A DNA stretch of 64,000 nt from Zizania palustris (GCA_019279435.1 JAAALK010000080.1:31774778-31838777); one strand, 5' to 3'; counted from the stretch's first letter, positions 19,481-31,859 are shown. Made by a program: numbers and translations. The notes: generated from the letters alone by a model not told the origin.

Positions 19481-20392
19481 ACCCCTTCGACTTCATGAGG
19501 CAGAAAACTGTAAACCCTAGGGGTATTGTAGTCACTTGACATGTCTTAGTAAGCTATACAAGGAAGGGTAGACTAAGGTCTAGGGTAACACTTCTAAGAA
19601 CACTTTTGCCTAGGTTTAGAACATTATGTCTATTATTTGTCCTATGGCCAGCCGCCACTCATTTTACTTAGATTTGAGAAGGCTTTTGTCTTCCTGTCCT
19701 TGTAATGAAATATTTGTTTGCTCTTTCTTTCATCTCTTGCATGAAATTGTATCTGTTGTTCTTATTCCATGCATGCATATTTTGAATACTATTGAGTATC
19801 CAAGTGTTTTTCCTTGCAAAGGAAGATATGTTTCTCTGATGCTTTTGTAACTTGTTTTACCTGAAGTTCTTATTGTCACCCTATGTGAATCCTTGAAAAT
19901 CCACGTGAAAGTTTACAAAGATAGTTCCTTCTCAATGATTCTTGATATTAGTAGTAGCATTCGCTCTATCGTGTAACGGGGGCCAAGCCTCAAAAATACA
20001 CTAGCGATTATGTGCTCTACAAAGTCTGTGTTGTGAAATCCACTTTGTGAAGTCCACTTCGAAGCCCACCATGTGGAGTTTTATCTGAGTGCACAGTTCA
20101 ATGCAAAATCTAGTGTGAGTCACTAGTGCATAGCCCTGTGTGAAGTACTCCCCGAGTATTCAAACTAGTGTATGAAGCCTTGTTTATGAATCTTGTCATG
20201 AATCTTGTTTGAGTGCAGAGCCTTGAGTGAAGTCTTTTGAGATTCGAAGTACAACAGTGTGCAAAGTCTAGTTTGTAGTATCGTTTGTACCCCTAAACTA
20301 GAACTAGTGAAAGTTGTATTCAAAGTAGGTTTTCAGCGGAGAAATTTTTAGCTCTCATTCACCCTCCTCTAGTCGCCTATTTCGGTCCAACA
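19481..20392 (+). repeat. Truncated Sirevirus-like (Copia) LTR, 3' part
   Basis: It contains a TAAACCCTAGGGGTATTGTAGTC segment; the same stretch with small changes lies just before the TATA box of the Sirevirus LTR at 36075. It ends CACCCTCCTCTAGTCGCC...TTTCGGTCCAACA, matching the end of that LTR. The middle has diverged strongly, so this is another subfamily or an old copy. The 5' part is cut off by the Retand-like insertion. No primer site follows 20392, so it may be a solo LTR. Confidence 0.6.
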
Positions 20393-22088
20393 GAAAGTCA
20401 AACTCCGAAGGAGATAATGACACCAACGAGGACCTTGGTATCAACCTTACAAACAACAACCATTGAATCAATTTGAAAAGAAACATAAAACACGCACCCC
20501 TACCTGGCTCGCTAACTGTCGTTGCATACGAACAACGATTCTCAACGGGAGTACACGAAGAGAAATTTAGATTAGGGTAAATGGGGGTTTTGTGCTATGA
20601 TCCAATGGTTATCTCGAATGAAGATACAAAGACGAAATTTTTAGACAGGTTCGGGCCTCCCTAAGGATAATAACCCTACTCCTGTGTGTGTATGATGGTA
20701 GAAAGATCCAACCCCCTCTATGGGATCCTCTAATCCCTTTATAAGGAAGTGATTAGGGGTTATAAATCATGAGTAATTAGCCCTCTTAACAACTGGAAAC
20801 GAACCAGCTCATGGGCAAAAACTATGGAGATAACCACTCTAAATTAATTGCGGGATTTATGAAGGTTAATGATGGCCGGACTCTCAATGGCGACCGTCCG
20901 AATGCTCGTGGTCAGGGGCCTATTCCCGAATATAAAACTCAGAATCATTGAGATCCCTGAACATTGACCGTTAGAGAATTCCAACCGTTGACAAGTCAGC
21001 TTAAAATCACTCGGGAGGTAACCCAAAATCATATTCCCGACAGAACTCGTAGATAATTTAAATTTGAATAAGGCGAATAGACGACCTCAATTCTTGATAA
21101 CAATATCCTGTGATGCAAATATAGACCAATAGTGATGCAAGGTTGACATGCTCCTGTTATGGAAATGAGTGAACATAATAAGAATAAAGGTAAGATGCGA
21201 TTAAAGGTAAGATGCGATAAAGTAATTGCCAATAGGAAATTAAGTACATGATATATACCTCGAATTTGAAATATTATATATAATATAATAGACCCGAAAA
21301 ATCAATACATGAATTATGGAGATTCCGAATCTACTGTTGCCAACAAAACGAATTATATATAAAAAGATGAATTACAATTTTGCAAAAAAAAATCAGCTAC
21401 ACAAAACCTAGGATTTTCATGGTGACTATAAAAAGTATTTATAGGGACTCCAAAGAAAATAAAGGAACTAAGAGCATCTTCAACGGTGTTCTTATTTGTC
21501 TTCATAAAATAAATTTTAGGTATTTTGGAAAATTCATGCTGCAACAGTCATCGTAAGTGATCCCTTAAATCATGTCTTGTTCCTCTCGAAGTAAAAACAT
21601 CTTTGTAATCTCTTCTAAAATATAGGAATTGAGATTATAAGAATATTTCTATGGATCAAGGATCAACAGAGTGTTTAAGATGATTCCTAGATAAAGTTTT
21701 AGTGAATAAAAAATAGTAACTATCTTGAGATGTTTTAACCAACTAACTTGTTATCACTTCAAGCTTAATTCAGTTCAAATAAGTGACGCATCACTTTATT
21801 GCTTCTAATTTGGTTTTGAGTCAAATTTGTCCTCTAAAAGCATCTTCAATCAACTTCCTATTTTTTCCTCTCTATAACTGAAAATAGGGACATCACTATC
21901 AAGATTTCATCCATGTTTTTTAAAACACTACATTCAACTTCTTATATTTGGCTCCCTATATTTTTTCATCTAAAGGGAGTTATATGATCCAATCTCCCAT
22001 TTGGAAATGGGGGAGAGAGCAGAAGGAATCTTAGGCTCTGAAATTGCCAGTACATCCTTGTTGTACTTGGGTACTATTGGGCTATTGG
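20393..22088. other. Anonymous AT-rich DNA with possible LTR and MITE fragments
   Basis: No gene is seen. 20610-20780 includes a stretch of the type CAGGTTCGGGCC...ACCCTACTCCTG that recurs in grass LTR retrotransposons, with a minus-strand TATA-like CTTATAAAGG near 20740; it may be an LTR fragment. 21470-21545 and 21835-22030 hold AGCATCTTCAA-type ends typical of old MITEs, but no pair of termini could be fixed. Confidence 0.3.
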
Positions 22089-22428
22089 TAAGATTATTCA
22101 CAATAGGAGTTTTATGGGGTATTTCATGGTATTAATTACTATACCACATCAGATTTTTTGCTGATATGACATTTAATTAATAAGGAAGAGAATGAAGTAG
22201 TGTCATCACCATGACATGGTGCTAACCCGTTTCCAAGACGGATGAAACGAAATGAAAATGCCCACTGAGAGTCAAATCGTTTCATCAGAGAGAGGGTATT
22301 TCATAAGAGCTAGTTGCATTTAATTACACTGGTTAGCCTAAGAAATAGTGAAATAAACCTCTCCACTGAGAGAGAGTATTTCATTCAGTTGCAAAACTAA
22401 TGTGGACTTCTAGGAAACAGCAATGTTA

Positions 22429-23240
22429 GAAAAATCGGTGATCGGTAACTGATCGGCCGGCCACTGAGTAGGGATTAATCGGTTAATCGGGGATTAAATG
22501 AATTAATCGGTCGATCAATTAATCGGTTGACTAAATATTTAAATAATATATTATAGTGTTCATATTTAATATTTCTAGGAGAATAGTCACTAGGCATTTG
22601 CCACCTGTCTAATTCTATCCACTCATCTTTTCTTTGTTTTTCACCACAACGCCCTAATCACAGGCACCGTGTATACGTTTTCTTTCTTTTTCACAGCACG
22701 CCATCCCTCATTCCCTCCGTCTCTCTCTCGGGACCCTTCTCTCTCAAACATGTGGCGCTCGGGCGGGAGGGGAGCCGACGGTGCGCGCTCGGGCGGGAGG
22801 GGAGCCGGCGACGCGCGCTCGCGCGGGGACGACGGCGGGATGGCTGGGCGGCGGACGGTGGGGCGGCAGGCACTGCTCGGCGTCCAGATCTGGCCTGTGG
22901 CGCTCGCGCGGGAGGGGAGCCGGGCGACGACGGCGCTTGCTGCGGGGACGACGACGGGATGGCTGGGCGGCGGACGGCGGGGCGGCGGGCACTGCTCGGC
23001 GTCCAGATCTGGCCTGTGGCGCTCGCGCGGGAGGGGAGCCGGACGACGACGGCGCTTGCGCGGGGACGACGGCGGGGCGGCAGGCACTGCTCGGCGTCAG
23101 CTCCCTAGGCCGGACCGATTAATCGGTTGACACCAATTAATCGGTCCACCGATTTCTGGTCGATTTCAGCGAAAATTAACTGGACCATGGCCGATCACCG
23201 ATTAATCGGCCGATTAATCGGCTGATCGGCCGATTTTTTC
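22429..23240. mobile_element. GC-rich insertion with inverted AATCGG-rich ends
   Basis: The left end reads GAAAAATCGGTGATCGG and the right end, on the opposite strand, GAAAAAATCGGCCGATCAG. Both ends are full of GATTAATCGG motifs that can pair. The interior has a CT-rich, leader-like stretch (22680-22745) and then a GC-rich tandem array. It sits inside a Tourist-like MITE. The flanks share AAACAG...TGTTA, but a clean duplication could not be fixed, so the superfamily (hAT or MULE) stays open. No protein is recognised. Confidence 0.5.
22750..23096. repeat. GC-rich tandem repeat, about 3 units of 119-147 bp
   Basis: Each unit starts TGTGGCGCTCG, runs through GGGAGGGGAGCCG and GGGATGGCTGGGCGGCGG, and ends CACTGCTCGGCGTC. 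Starts are near 22750, 22897 and 23016. The first unit has an inner duplication and the third lacks the middle. Open frames across it are by-products of the GC-rich repeat. Confidence 0.75.
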
Positions 23241-23564
23241 AACACAAACAGTGTTATGAAACTCATCATTATGAATAGCCTAAGTGGTAACCTGGAGTGA
23301 GATGTTTGGATCCGTGCGATTTATGTGGATGAAGATTATTGGGAGTCTAGAAAGCCGTCTTAGATGCTTTTGATCCAATGGTCTTCTGCAAAGATTGCCT
23401 TTGGTTCTATGAAATGATTGATTTTATCAAATGACTTGAGGTATTGGGTAAACAGCATCCCAGAGGAATTAGGTAGTAAATATGATGCTATGACTTTGCT
23501 TTCGCATTAGGTGCTTCTTCCTCGGAAAATTGTTTCCATCTCGCATTAGGCATTTCTTCCTTGT

Positions 23565-24251
23565 CAGTGTTCTAAAAGGCGGAACTAGGCGGGCGCCTAG
23601 GCGGGAAAAGGCGTTGGGCGCCACCCCAGCGCCACGCGGAGGCAGGCTGGGCGGGCGGAGGCGCCTAGGCGGGTCAACCGCGGCCTAGGCGCCCTGGGCG
23701 GCTATGGCGCCGCCTATTCCCTGAACCAGCCACCATGTGTCGTCGGCCGTCCGCCCCCATGCACCACTCGCAAGCTCTCCGGCACCATGCGCCATGCTCC
23801 AGAGGGGAGTCTCGAGCAGAGAATGTCGCGGCCGGAGGGGGAGATAGGGGAGGGGAAGAAGACGCTTCAGCAGAGCATGTCGGGGCCGGAGAGGGAGATA
23901 GGAGAGGGGAAGAAGACGCCGGGAAGAGAAGCAGTCGGAGGGGGAGAGAGGGGAGGGAAAGAAAGGCTGGGAAGAAAAGTGACCAGAGGGGGAGAGGAGA
24001 GGGAAAGAAAAGGGAGTGGAAGAGACACCAGTGGGGAACTGTGCGGGAAATTAATGAGGACGCCTTGAAACTAGACAAACATCTGGGAAGCAGTAAAATT
24101 AATGCCTCGTAACTAGGAAAAATCTTTGGAACTCACAGGAACATGAAAAAAAAGGAGAAAATGGGCAGAATCCTAGGCGCCGCCTAGGCGCGGCTAGGCA
24201 CTGGGCGCCGGGTCGCCGCCCGACTAGCGCCTGGCGCCTATTAGAACACTG
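23565..24251. mobile_element. hAT-like non-autonomous element, 687 bp
   Basis: The ends are CAGTGTTCTAA at 23565 and its inverse TTAGAACACTG at 24241-24251. They are followed inwards by GC-rich CGCCTAGGCG-type repeats that can form a strong hairpin (CGCCTAGGCG near both ends). A perfect 8-bp duplication TTCCTTGT lies at 23557-23564 and 24252-24259. The 8-bp duplication and CA.TG start are hAT hallmarks. The purine-rich interior (GGGGAAGAAGACG repeats) gives long frames by chance, with no transposase. Confidence 0.85.
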
Positions 24252-24259
24252 TTCCTTGT

Positions 24260-25135
24260 AAAATTGTTTCCTGAAGATGCGTGTGGAGAAAATTCTGGGA
24301 TGGATTGAGGGAATTGCAAAAGCGAGGGGAAAATGAGGCATCAGACTAGTTATCTAGTACTGCATGTGTCATGAAAGTGTCTTAAGTCTTTTGGTACCTC
24401 TCACTCCTGTTCTGACTACTTGGTTTCATAGCATCATTGAAGTGAAATAAATGGAAAGGTACTTTTATGTCACAGCTGAATAGTAGTAATTGTCCATTTT
24501 AGTCCTCCACATTTGAAAAAAAAAAGCAAAGTTCTAGATGATACATTTTAGGGGTTTGCAACTTTGCATCAGTAGGTGACTTTATTTCATCATCTTGCTT
24601 GGTTTTGAGCTCATCATTCTACTTGATGATGTATTTAGATTGTAAAATTTTGGATCCTTTAGATCTAGACTTCACATGATTTTCTCAATAGATGCTGAAC
24701 AGGGTGATACACATACCATGTTGTTTTTTCCTGAATTCTCATTGCAGTAGATAAAAATAAAAAGGATGCATAACAAGATCTGTGCACTCACCTATCCATT
24801 TCTACTTGCCTGATAATTGCAGTTTGCTAGCACACGTTGTTTGAGCAAGGAGTGCAATAGTTACATTGAGCTGACATGGGAGGGGACATGAATAGTTCTT
24901 TCATAGTTGCAACTATTATGCATATCTTTTAGGCATGATTGTTGTTCACTCTCAATAAAAAGATAAAATTGAATGTCTAGAGCATTTAGAATGATACACA
25001 TAATTCAAAAGGCCCTTTTGGGTAACATGGTAACACAATCTCAGAATGCAAGAACATTCAGCATAGATTGGTAACTTCTCTTTCCTTTTTTGTGGTATGG
25101 ATACTTATTTTTCATGCTTGCCATTGGTTTTGCAG
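24260..25135. other. Intergenic or intronic DNA before the PP2C pseudogene
   Basis: AT-rich, with no recognised coding motif. It could hold the 5' intron of the PP2C locus, since the first recognised exon begins after an acceptor (TTTTGCAG at 25128-25135). No promoter or first exon could be identified. Confidence 0.3.
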
Positions 25136-26733
25136 GCGATGAGTCCTGCAAAGCCAAACATTACCATGTCTGGAACTGAGATAACTTGTGAAAGCATGGG
25201 TACTGAATATATCCCTATTGTATGGTATGGAGCTTGCTCTGATATTGGATCAAGGCACACAATGGAGGATGTCTACATTTGTCATGATAACTTCATGAAG
25301 ATTTTGGACTTGATAGGCCCAGTGCATTTTATGGTGTATGCTTTTGTTTTGAGTGTATTAAGGCCTTGAGTGGAGAAACAACATCGACTCTCTTTTGAGA
25401 GTACTTTCATGCACCTGACAGGCATTTTCTATTTATATACCCTTCATATGATTTAATGTCTTAGGTTTTTGATGGGCATGGTGGAAAGCATGCTGCTGAC
25501 TTTGTGTGCAGCAATTTGCCAAGGTTTATCATTCAAGATGAAGGTTTTCCAAGGGAGATAGATAGTTGTGTCCTCAGCGTTCTTACAGAGATTGTTTTTG
25601 CCGATTCTTGCTCTGTGAGCTCATCTCTTGCATCTGGCACGACTGTGCTTGCTGCTCTTGTGCTTGGGAGGTATTGGTCTAACTTCTAAAATTGTAAAAC
25701 TTTATACTAAGTTCCTGGCAGCATGTCTGTTTAAGTACTATTTTTGTGTTAACCCTTACTTATCAAGTTACCATTATCAACAGTAGGAGTCAATTTTTTC
25801 CTGTTATGGCCTTACACTTCGTATTTTGTTGCATGTGGCCCTGTGCACATTAATTCTTCCATAGGCTTATCTGTGCACACATAACAAAGCTTGGTCATTC
25901 ATTAACTACATGTTTCCTATTCTTTGCAGATACTGCACCATACATGGGTTTTGCTCCTTTAGGGGGTAACACAAATGCCACCCTTTTATTTATGAATAAT
26001 TCACTGTCTTATTTCCATGTTGACAATCTTGTTGACCATGGTTAATGTTTGGATGTGTCATATCCTATTGTATGGTGCAGTATCTCTTTCATGAAAGTAG
26101 TCATAGTATGGTTTGGGGGAAACAAAATTTCTTTCTTGCTGTTTATGTATAGTTTTGATACTATGATCTCTAGAAGTTTTGTGCTTTCACTTAAGATAAC
26201 CAACTTTCTTCTCTGTTTATTCATGTTTGATAGGTCACTTCTGGTAGCAAATGCTGGTGATTGTAGAGCAGTACTATGTTGTCATGATAAGGCAATTGAA
26301 ATGTCCAGGGATCATAAGTCATCTTGCAACGGATAAAAGCTGTGCATTGAAGCTTCTGGTGGTTATGTTTATGATTGCCCACTTGAATGGGCAGCTGAAC
26401 CTGAGGTGATGATCAGGAATCTCACTGAAGGACTGAAGGCATGTGATGGTCTTGGGTCCCTTAGTGTTGAACCTGAGGTGATGATCAGGGATCTCACTGA
26501 GGATGAATTCCTGATCATCGGTTGTGATGGGATCTGGGAATGTATTCTCGAGCCAAAATGCGGTAAACTTTGTGCGCCGGAAGCTCCAGGAGAATAACGA
26601 CCCTCTTGCTTGCTGTAAAGAACTAGCTAATGAGGCCATAAAGACGAAGAGCCTCGATAATCTTTCTGAAGTTATCGTTTGCTTCAACTCAAGGCCACTT
26701 CCTGTCCTAGCAGCTCCAAGGCTTTCTTGGTAG
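25136..26733 (+). pseudogene. PP2C-type protein phosphatase pseudogene
   Basis: Protein phosphatases 2C are metal-dependent Ser/Thr phosphatases. Exon pieces: 25136-25333 (YGACSDIGSRHTMEDVYI, with the metal-binding MED), 25465-25670 (VFDGHGGKHAADFV, then ASGTTVLAALVLGR) and 26234-26733 (LLVANAGDCRAVL, ASGGYVYD, FLIIGCDGIW). Borders are GT...AG and keep the frame. Defects: TAA at 26334-26336, a frameshift near 26538, a few residues lost in exon 2, and a stretch at 26397-26429 that copies 26469-26501 in place of the usual sequence. The last part resumes in another frame (NAVNFVRRKLQENNDP...CFNSRPLPV). Introns are retained, so this is a decayed duplicate, not a retrocopy. Confidence 0.85.
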
Positions 26734-27071
26734 CTTGGCTGAGTGACATGAGCCTTCATTGGTAGAAGCCTGACATAATATACCTGCAATGGTGTACTTC
26801 CATTTCTTAGCATGGAATCTAGGTTTAGTGTGGCTATTCCAAGGTTTAGTGCGAGCTATCTCATGATCTCTGAGAGAGCTGCTGTTGAGTGATCCAATGT
26901 TGTAACATATGCTGTGGCCTGCAGCTATTGGTTCAGTGATACGATGACTTTAAGTCTGAAATGACCAGTGAATATTGATCTCTGTCAATTGTCAAATGGT
27001 GAGCCAAGCCAATCTTCTCTGTGAATATGCATGCTTGCAAAATATTTTGGCAGACTACAAAGGCATGTTAC
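26734..27071. other. 3' flank of the PP2C pseudogene
   Basis: This probably includes the old 3' untranslated region. No repeat boundary or ORF of interest is seen before the CACTA-like element. Confidence 0.3.
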
Positions 27072-27487
27072 CACTACAACAATCCGGCCAACTTTCGCCG
27101 GTCAAAGCCAACGGATTAACTTCCGTCGGCATATGGCCAACGGAAGCGGGACGGCGGCGGCTGGGGCGCTCTATGTGTGGTTGGGCGCGCGCATACAGGG
27201 ATTAGGTTTCCCTGTACGCGTGCACGGGTTAGGGAATAAATCCCTTAACTTCCGTCGGCTGTATTAAAGCCGACAAAAGTTATTTAACTTCCGTCAGCTT
27301 TAATGTTGGCCGACGAAAGTTAAGGGATACACTTAACTTCCGTCGGCCACAGTCAAAAGCTGACGGAAGTTAGTATTTCTTCTGTTGGCTCCTAGAGGCC
27401 GGCCTAAGTTATATAACTTCTGTCGGCTTTTGGAAAAACCGATGGAAGTTATATTAGCCGACGAAAAGTTTCGGTTTTCTTGTAGTG
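27072..27487. mobile_element. CACTA-type miniature element, 416 bp
   Basis: It starts CACTACAACAATCCGG and ends CCG...TTTTCTTGTAGTG, with a 3-bp duplication TAC at 27069-27071 and 27488-27490. CACTA ends with a 3-bp duplication define the En/Spm superfamily. The subterminal regions carry at least six copies, in both directions, of AACTTCCGTCGGC or its inverse, the likely transposase binding motif. No transposase is encoded. Confidence 0.9.
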
Positions 27488-27490
27488 TAC

Positions 27491-28226
27491 TGGGGTGAGA
27501 GTGAGCAACCTGTTTTTTTGACATGTATAAATCAGCTCAGGCCACACTACAGTCATCCACATGTGGCCTCAGATAATTTCAGCAGCATGTTTTCTCTCCC
27601 ATGACATAGCTACAGTAGAAGCTGAATCTCTCCACATGCTTGCTCAGTCAGCCATGGATGGAATCCGAACAACTCCGGTTGACGAAGCCTCTCGCCATTA
27701 TAACAGCTCTGTATATCTGAACCATTGCCGGCTCCTGTAGAAATCTGGTCTTGATGCCGCACTACCTCTGAACTCTGAAGATTGGTGGAGTAGAAGGGAA
27801 AAAAGAGAAGGCGCGGGAGAAAGCCGGAGAGAAAACCAATCAATCATTCGTGTCTCCTGTGATGGGAGATCCAGATCGGCGATGCGTTCTACTGCTCCCT
27901 GAAGATTGATGAAGCTTTTGTGAGCATGGTGGGAGTGGCACCGCAGGATCAATCAAGTGTAGCCACTCCTCTCATCAGTCTCGCTTTTTCGTGAGAGGTT
28001 GCAGCTTTTGTTGGCCCATAATCGTAAAGATGCAAAATTTCAGACCCACGATAGCGGGGATGGGAACAGTTTATTTGTAATGGACTTCAAAGTTCTAAGA
28101 TTATCGGACCAACATGTCAGTGACAAAGTCACAGGAAAAGTGACTACAGATGATCTCAAATCACTGTAGGTTTAGGTCATTCTACTTCAATAGATTTAAT
28201 AATTTGTCACTGCTATTAAGGGTTAT
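27491..28226. other. Anonymous DNA between two MITEs
   Basis: Of mixed composition. 27600-27960 is less AT-rich and has minus-strand frames of 77-84 codons, but no motif is recognised and the frames overlap each other. Nothing here is called as a gene. Confidence 0.25.
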
Positions 28227-28229
28227 TAA

Positions 28230-28690
28230 GGGTGTGTTTGGTTCTGTTATGAGGTGTGAAAAAATACTATTAGTTGACTATTTTTTATAACTGACATAAT
28301 TTTTATAATTATAATATTTCATACATATATAAATAGGAAACAATCAACATTGATGCAACTAAATAATTGAAAAATATATAAGATAAATAAAAAATTTCAT
28401 AGTTCATCTCATAAATTAACTGGCAACCACGTAGCTATGTTATGAAATTGTGCATTGCAATGCAAACCATAATGATGTTAGATCAATTAAGACACCTTGA
28501 ATTCATGATATCCAATGTGCACTAAAAACATAAAAGCAAAAAAACATAAAAACATGGTCCAAACTGTTTTCAAATTTGTACTAGAAAAAATTGTTTTTCG
28601 TGGGAAAAAACAGATTTGGTAAACTCATTTGGTTCAGCTTCTATTTTTTCACAACAGAATCAGATTTCAAAAATAGAACCAAACTCTCCC
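28230..28690. mobile_element. Tourist-like MITE, 461 bp
   Basis: The ends are GGGTGTGTTTGGTTCTG and, inverted, GGGAGAGTTTGGTTCTA. TAA duplications lie at 28227-28229 and 28691-28693. The interior is AT-rich and non-coding. Confidence 0.75.
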
Positions 28691-28693
28691 TAA

Positions 28694-29121
28694 GTGAATT
28701 TTTTATCATCCTGACTATAAATTAGACTTAAATATTATCATATGTCATTATCATATGATGACAAGATAATAAAGAGACCATGGCAAAATATCAATTCGTC
28801 AATCTACTTCAGCTACGGTTTGAAGGCCTTGTGTTTTTGATATGTTCTCTCCTCTTTTCCTGGTTTTATTGCGGTGTGGGTCTAACATCCACTCTCCATT
28901 GGGACATTTGGCTTGGTCCTGTAGCTTGGCAAGCTAAGTTTGTAGCTTGTGAGATAAATTTGTAGTTATAAAAAATTTGTAGCTTCTTTATAACTTTTCT
29001 AAAGAAGATGCACCTCCACTAATATCATACATTCATACTGTCGCACACATCAAATGTGCTTCGAAATTCAGGACATGGGTCGATCGTGTCGTTCGCTGTC
29101 TAACGCCGATTTTTAAAAAAT
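28694..29121. other. Anonymous AT-rich DNA
   Basis: No gene, repeat border or regulatory motif that can be supported. Confidence 0.25.
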
Positions 29122-29663
29122 ATTTTTTTAAAAAAAATTCAAATCTGATAGTTGAATTCAAAAAATTATAAAATGGACTTCCGTCGGTAGTATATCCGTT
29201 GAACGTGGCCACGTTAGGCTACGTTCAACATTGCATCAGCCGAATGTGACCACGTCAGTCTTGTTCGGCTGTTGAAGTGCCGAACGTGGCTGACGGCTAG
29301 CCATGTCAGTGCCGCAACAGCTACTTAGGCCGAACGTGGTCACATCAGCCACGTTCGATACTTCAACAGTCGAATGAGGCTGACGTGGCTACTTTCGGCT
29401 GATGTAGTACCCCTATGTATAGAGCCACATTCGGTACTACATCAGCTGCCACGTCAGCCTCGTTCGGCTGTTAAAGTGCCGAACATAGTTAACGTGGCCA
29501 CGTTCGGCCGAAGTAGCTGTTGCGAAGCTGACGTGGCCTTGTTCGGCTGTTGAAGTGCCGAACGAGGCTGACGTAGCCACGTTCGGTAGATACATTGTCG
29601 ACGGAAGTCCATTTTTCAATTTTTTTAGATTCAACTACTAAATTTGAATTTTTTTAAAAAAAT
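29122..29663. mobile_element. Fold-back element with GAACGTGG-type internal repeats
   Basis: Arms 29122-29187 and 29598-29663 are inverted copies: poly(A/T), then AATTCAAAT..AGTTGAAT, then AATGGACTTCCGTCGG at the inner edge. Between them lie about 400 bp of short repeats of the type GCCGAACGTGGCTGACGTGG in both directions. Frames across it are repeat by-products. The outer ends and duplication could not be fixed. The left arm and the internal motif resemble 33977-34380, which leads into a gene promoter. Confidence 0.6.
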
Positions 29664-30072
29664 TCTCTAATGCCTCGCCTGGAACATGAGAATATTTTTT
29701 GTGACCTTTCTAAAGAAGATCTAACCATGTTATCGTGAAATTCAAAAGAAATTTCTGTGTTCCTAAAGGGACAAGGGTAAATTTGCTTCTATGCCTTTTT
29801 TTCAGATCCTCCCCTCCTAAATCTCATAGTAATCAAGGGCCATAATACATGTAAATTGGAGAGCTAAGAGCGCCATTGCTGATTTGCGCGTACGATAATT
29901 TAACCTCGAAACTTCATACAACGAAATGTCAGGGTTGTTCGGTTGCTGCTTAACTTTGTCAAATTTTATCGCACCAAATTTTGTCAAACTTAGCGTAACG
30001 TTTGGATAACGATATCAACTAAGGCAACTATAATTTGGACCCACTTCTCATTGACATATTTCTCTGCTAGAC
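29664..30072. other. Anonymous AT-rich DNA
   Basis: No feature that can be supported. Confidence 0.2.
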
Positions 30073-30075
30073 CTA

Positions 30076-30418
30076 GGCCATGTTTGGATCTTTAGTCCGA
30101 AATTTTAGTCCCGTCACATCGGATGTTTAGATGCTATTTTGGAATATTAAATGTAGACTATTTATAGAACCCATTCATAATCGGTGGATTATTCACGAGA
30201 CGAATCTAATGAGCCTAATTACACCATGATTTGACAATGTGATGCTACAATAAACATTTGCTAATCATGGATTAATTATGCTTAAAAAATTGTCTCGTGA
30301 ATAATCCTCCAATTCTGTAATTATTTTTATAATCGGTTCAAGTTTAATCCTTCAAATTAATGTCAAAACATCCGATGTGACACGGACTAAACTTTAGTCC
30401 ATGGAACCAAATACCCCC
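30076..30418. mobile_element. Tourist-like MITE, 343 bp (family also at 48310)
   Basis: It begins GGCCATGTTTGGATCTTTAG and ends TTTAGTCCATGGAACCAAA plus a C-rich tail. The 3-bp repeat CTA lies at 30073-30075 and 30419-30421. It shares TCGGATGTTTAGATG, GACAATGTGATGCTA and TTTAATCCTTCAAATTAATG with the copy at 48310-48653, which has TAA duplications. Non-coding. Confidence 0.75.
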
Positions 30419-30555
30419 CTAGTCTAAAGCGTGGCGAGTAAATTATTAGTCACACATTTGACAAGATTTGACAAAAAATATGATAACTTAAGTTACCCAT
30501 TCAAACAACCTTGTTATCTCTCTCTTCTTTGAATCATGGATCTACGCATCGCTTA

Positions 30556-30841
30556 GGCCATGTTTGGATGACCTTACTTAATTTTAGATACTAAAATTTG
30601 CTTATTTTTGTATGAACTAAAGTTTAGTCCTCTTGTTTGGATGTAGGAACTAAACATCATTTAATGAGGTGTTCATAAATGAGGATAGAGTGTGCATAAT
30701 ACTTTTGGTCCTTATAAGTAACTTCTAAGGAACTAATGAACTAAAGTTTAGACCCCATAAACAATGATGTTTGGGATTTTAGAGACTAAATGGGACTAAA
30801 CTTTAGTCCCTAAAAATAAACAACCCAAATCCAAACATGTC
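30556..30841. mobile_element. Tourist-like MITE, 286 bp
   Basis: The terminal inverted repeat is GGCCATGTTTGGATG at the left and GACATGTTTGGATTT at the right (inverted). TTA duplications lie at 30553-30555 and 30842-30844. The interior contains repeated ACTAAAGTTTAG motifs. Non-coding. Confidence 0.8.
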
Positions 30842-30844
30842 TTA

Positions 30845-31859
<1,015 letters not shown>

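Larger units (their letters stand above)
22092..23280. mobile_element. Tourist-like MITE, split by a GC-rich insertion
   Basis: 22092-22428 plus about 23245-23280 match the uninterrupted copy at 49724-50065 along their whole length, including the conserved CCCGTTTC.AAGACGGAT stretch. The ends are inverted repeats (GATTATTCACAATAGGAG against GGCTATTCATAATGATGAG). TAA lies at 22089-22091 and 23281-23283. A three-base TWA duplication is the mark of PIF/Harbinger (Tourist) elements. Length without the insertion is about 370 bp, with no coding capacity. Confidence 0.7.

Noticed and set aside
22641..23130. Arg/Ala/Gly-rich frames over 22641-23130 on both strands
   Set aside because: They overlap in four frames on a GC-rich tandem repeat. 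Composition alone explains them.
23674..24112. Frames of 93-134 codons inside the hAT-like element
   Set aside because: Purine-rich repeats give open frames on both strands. No hAT transposase motif is present.
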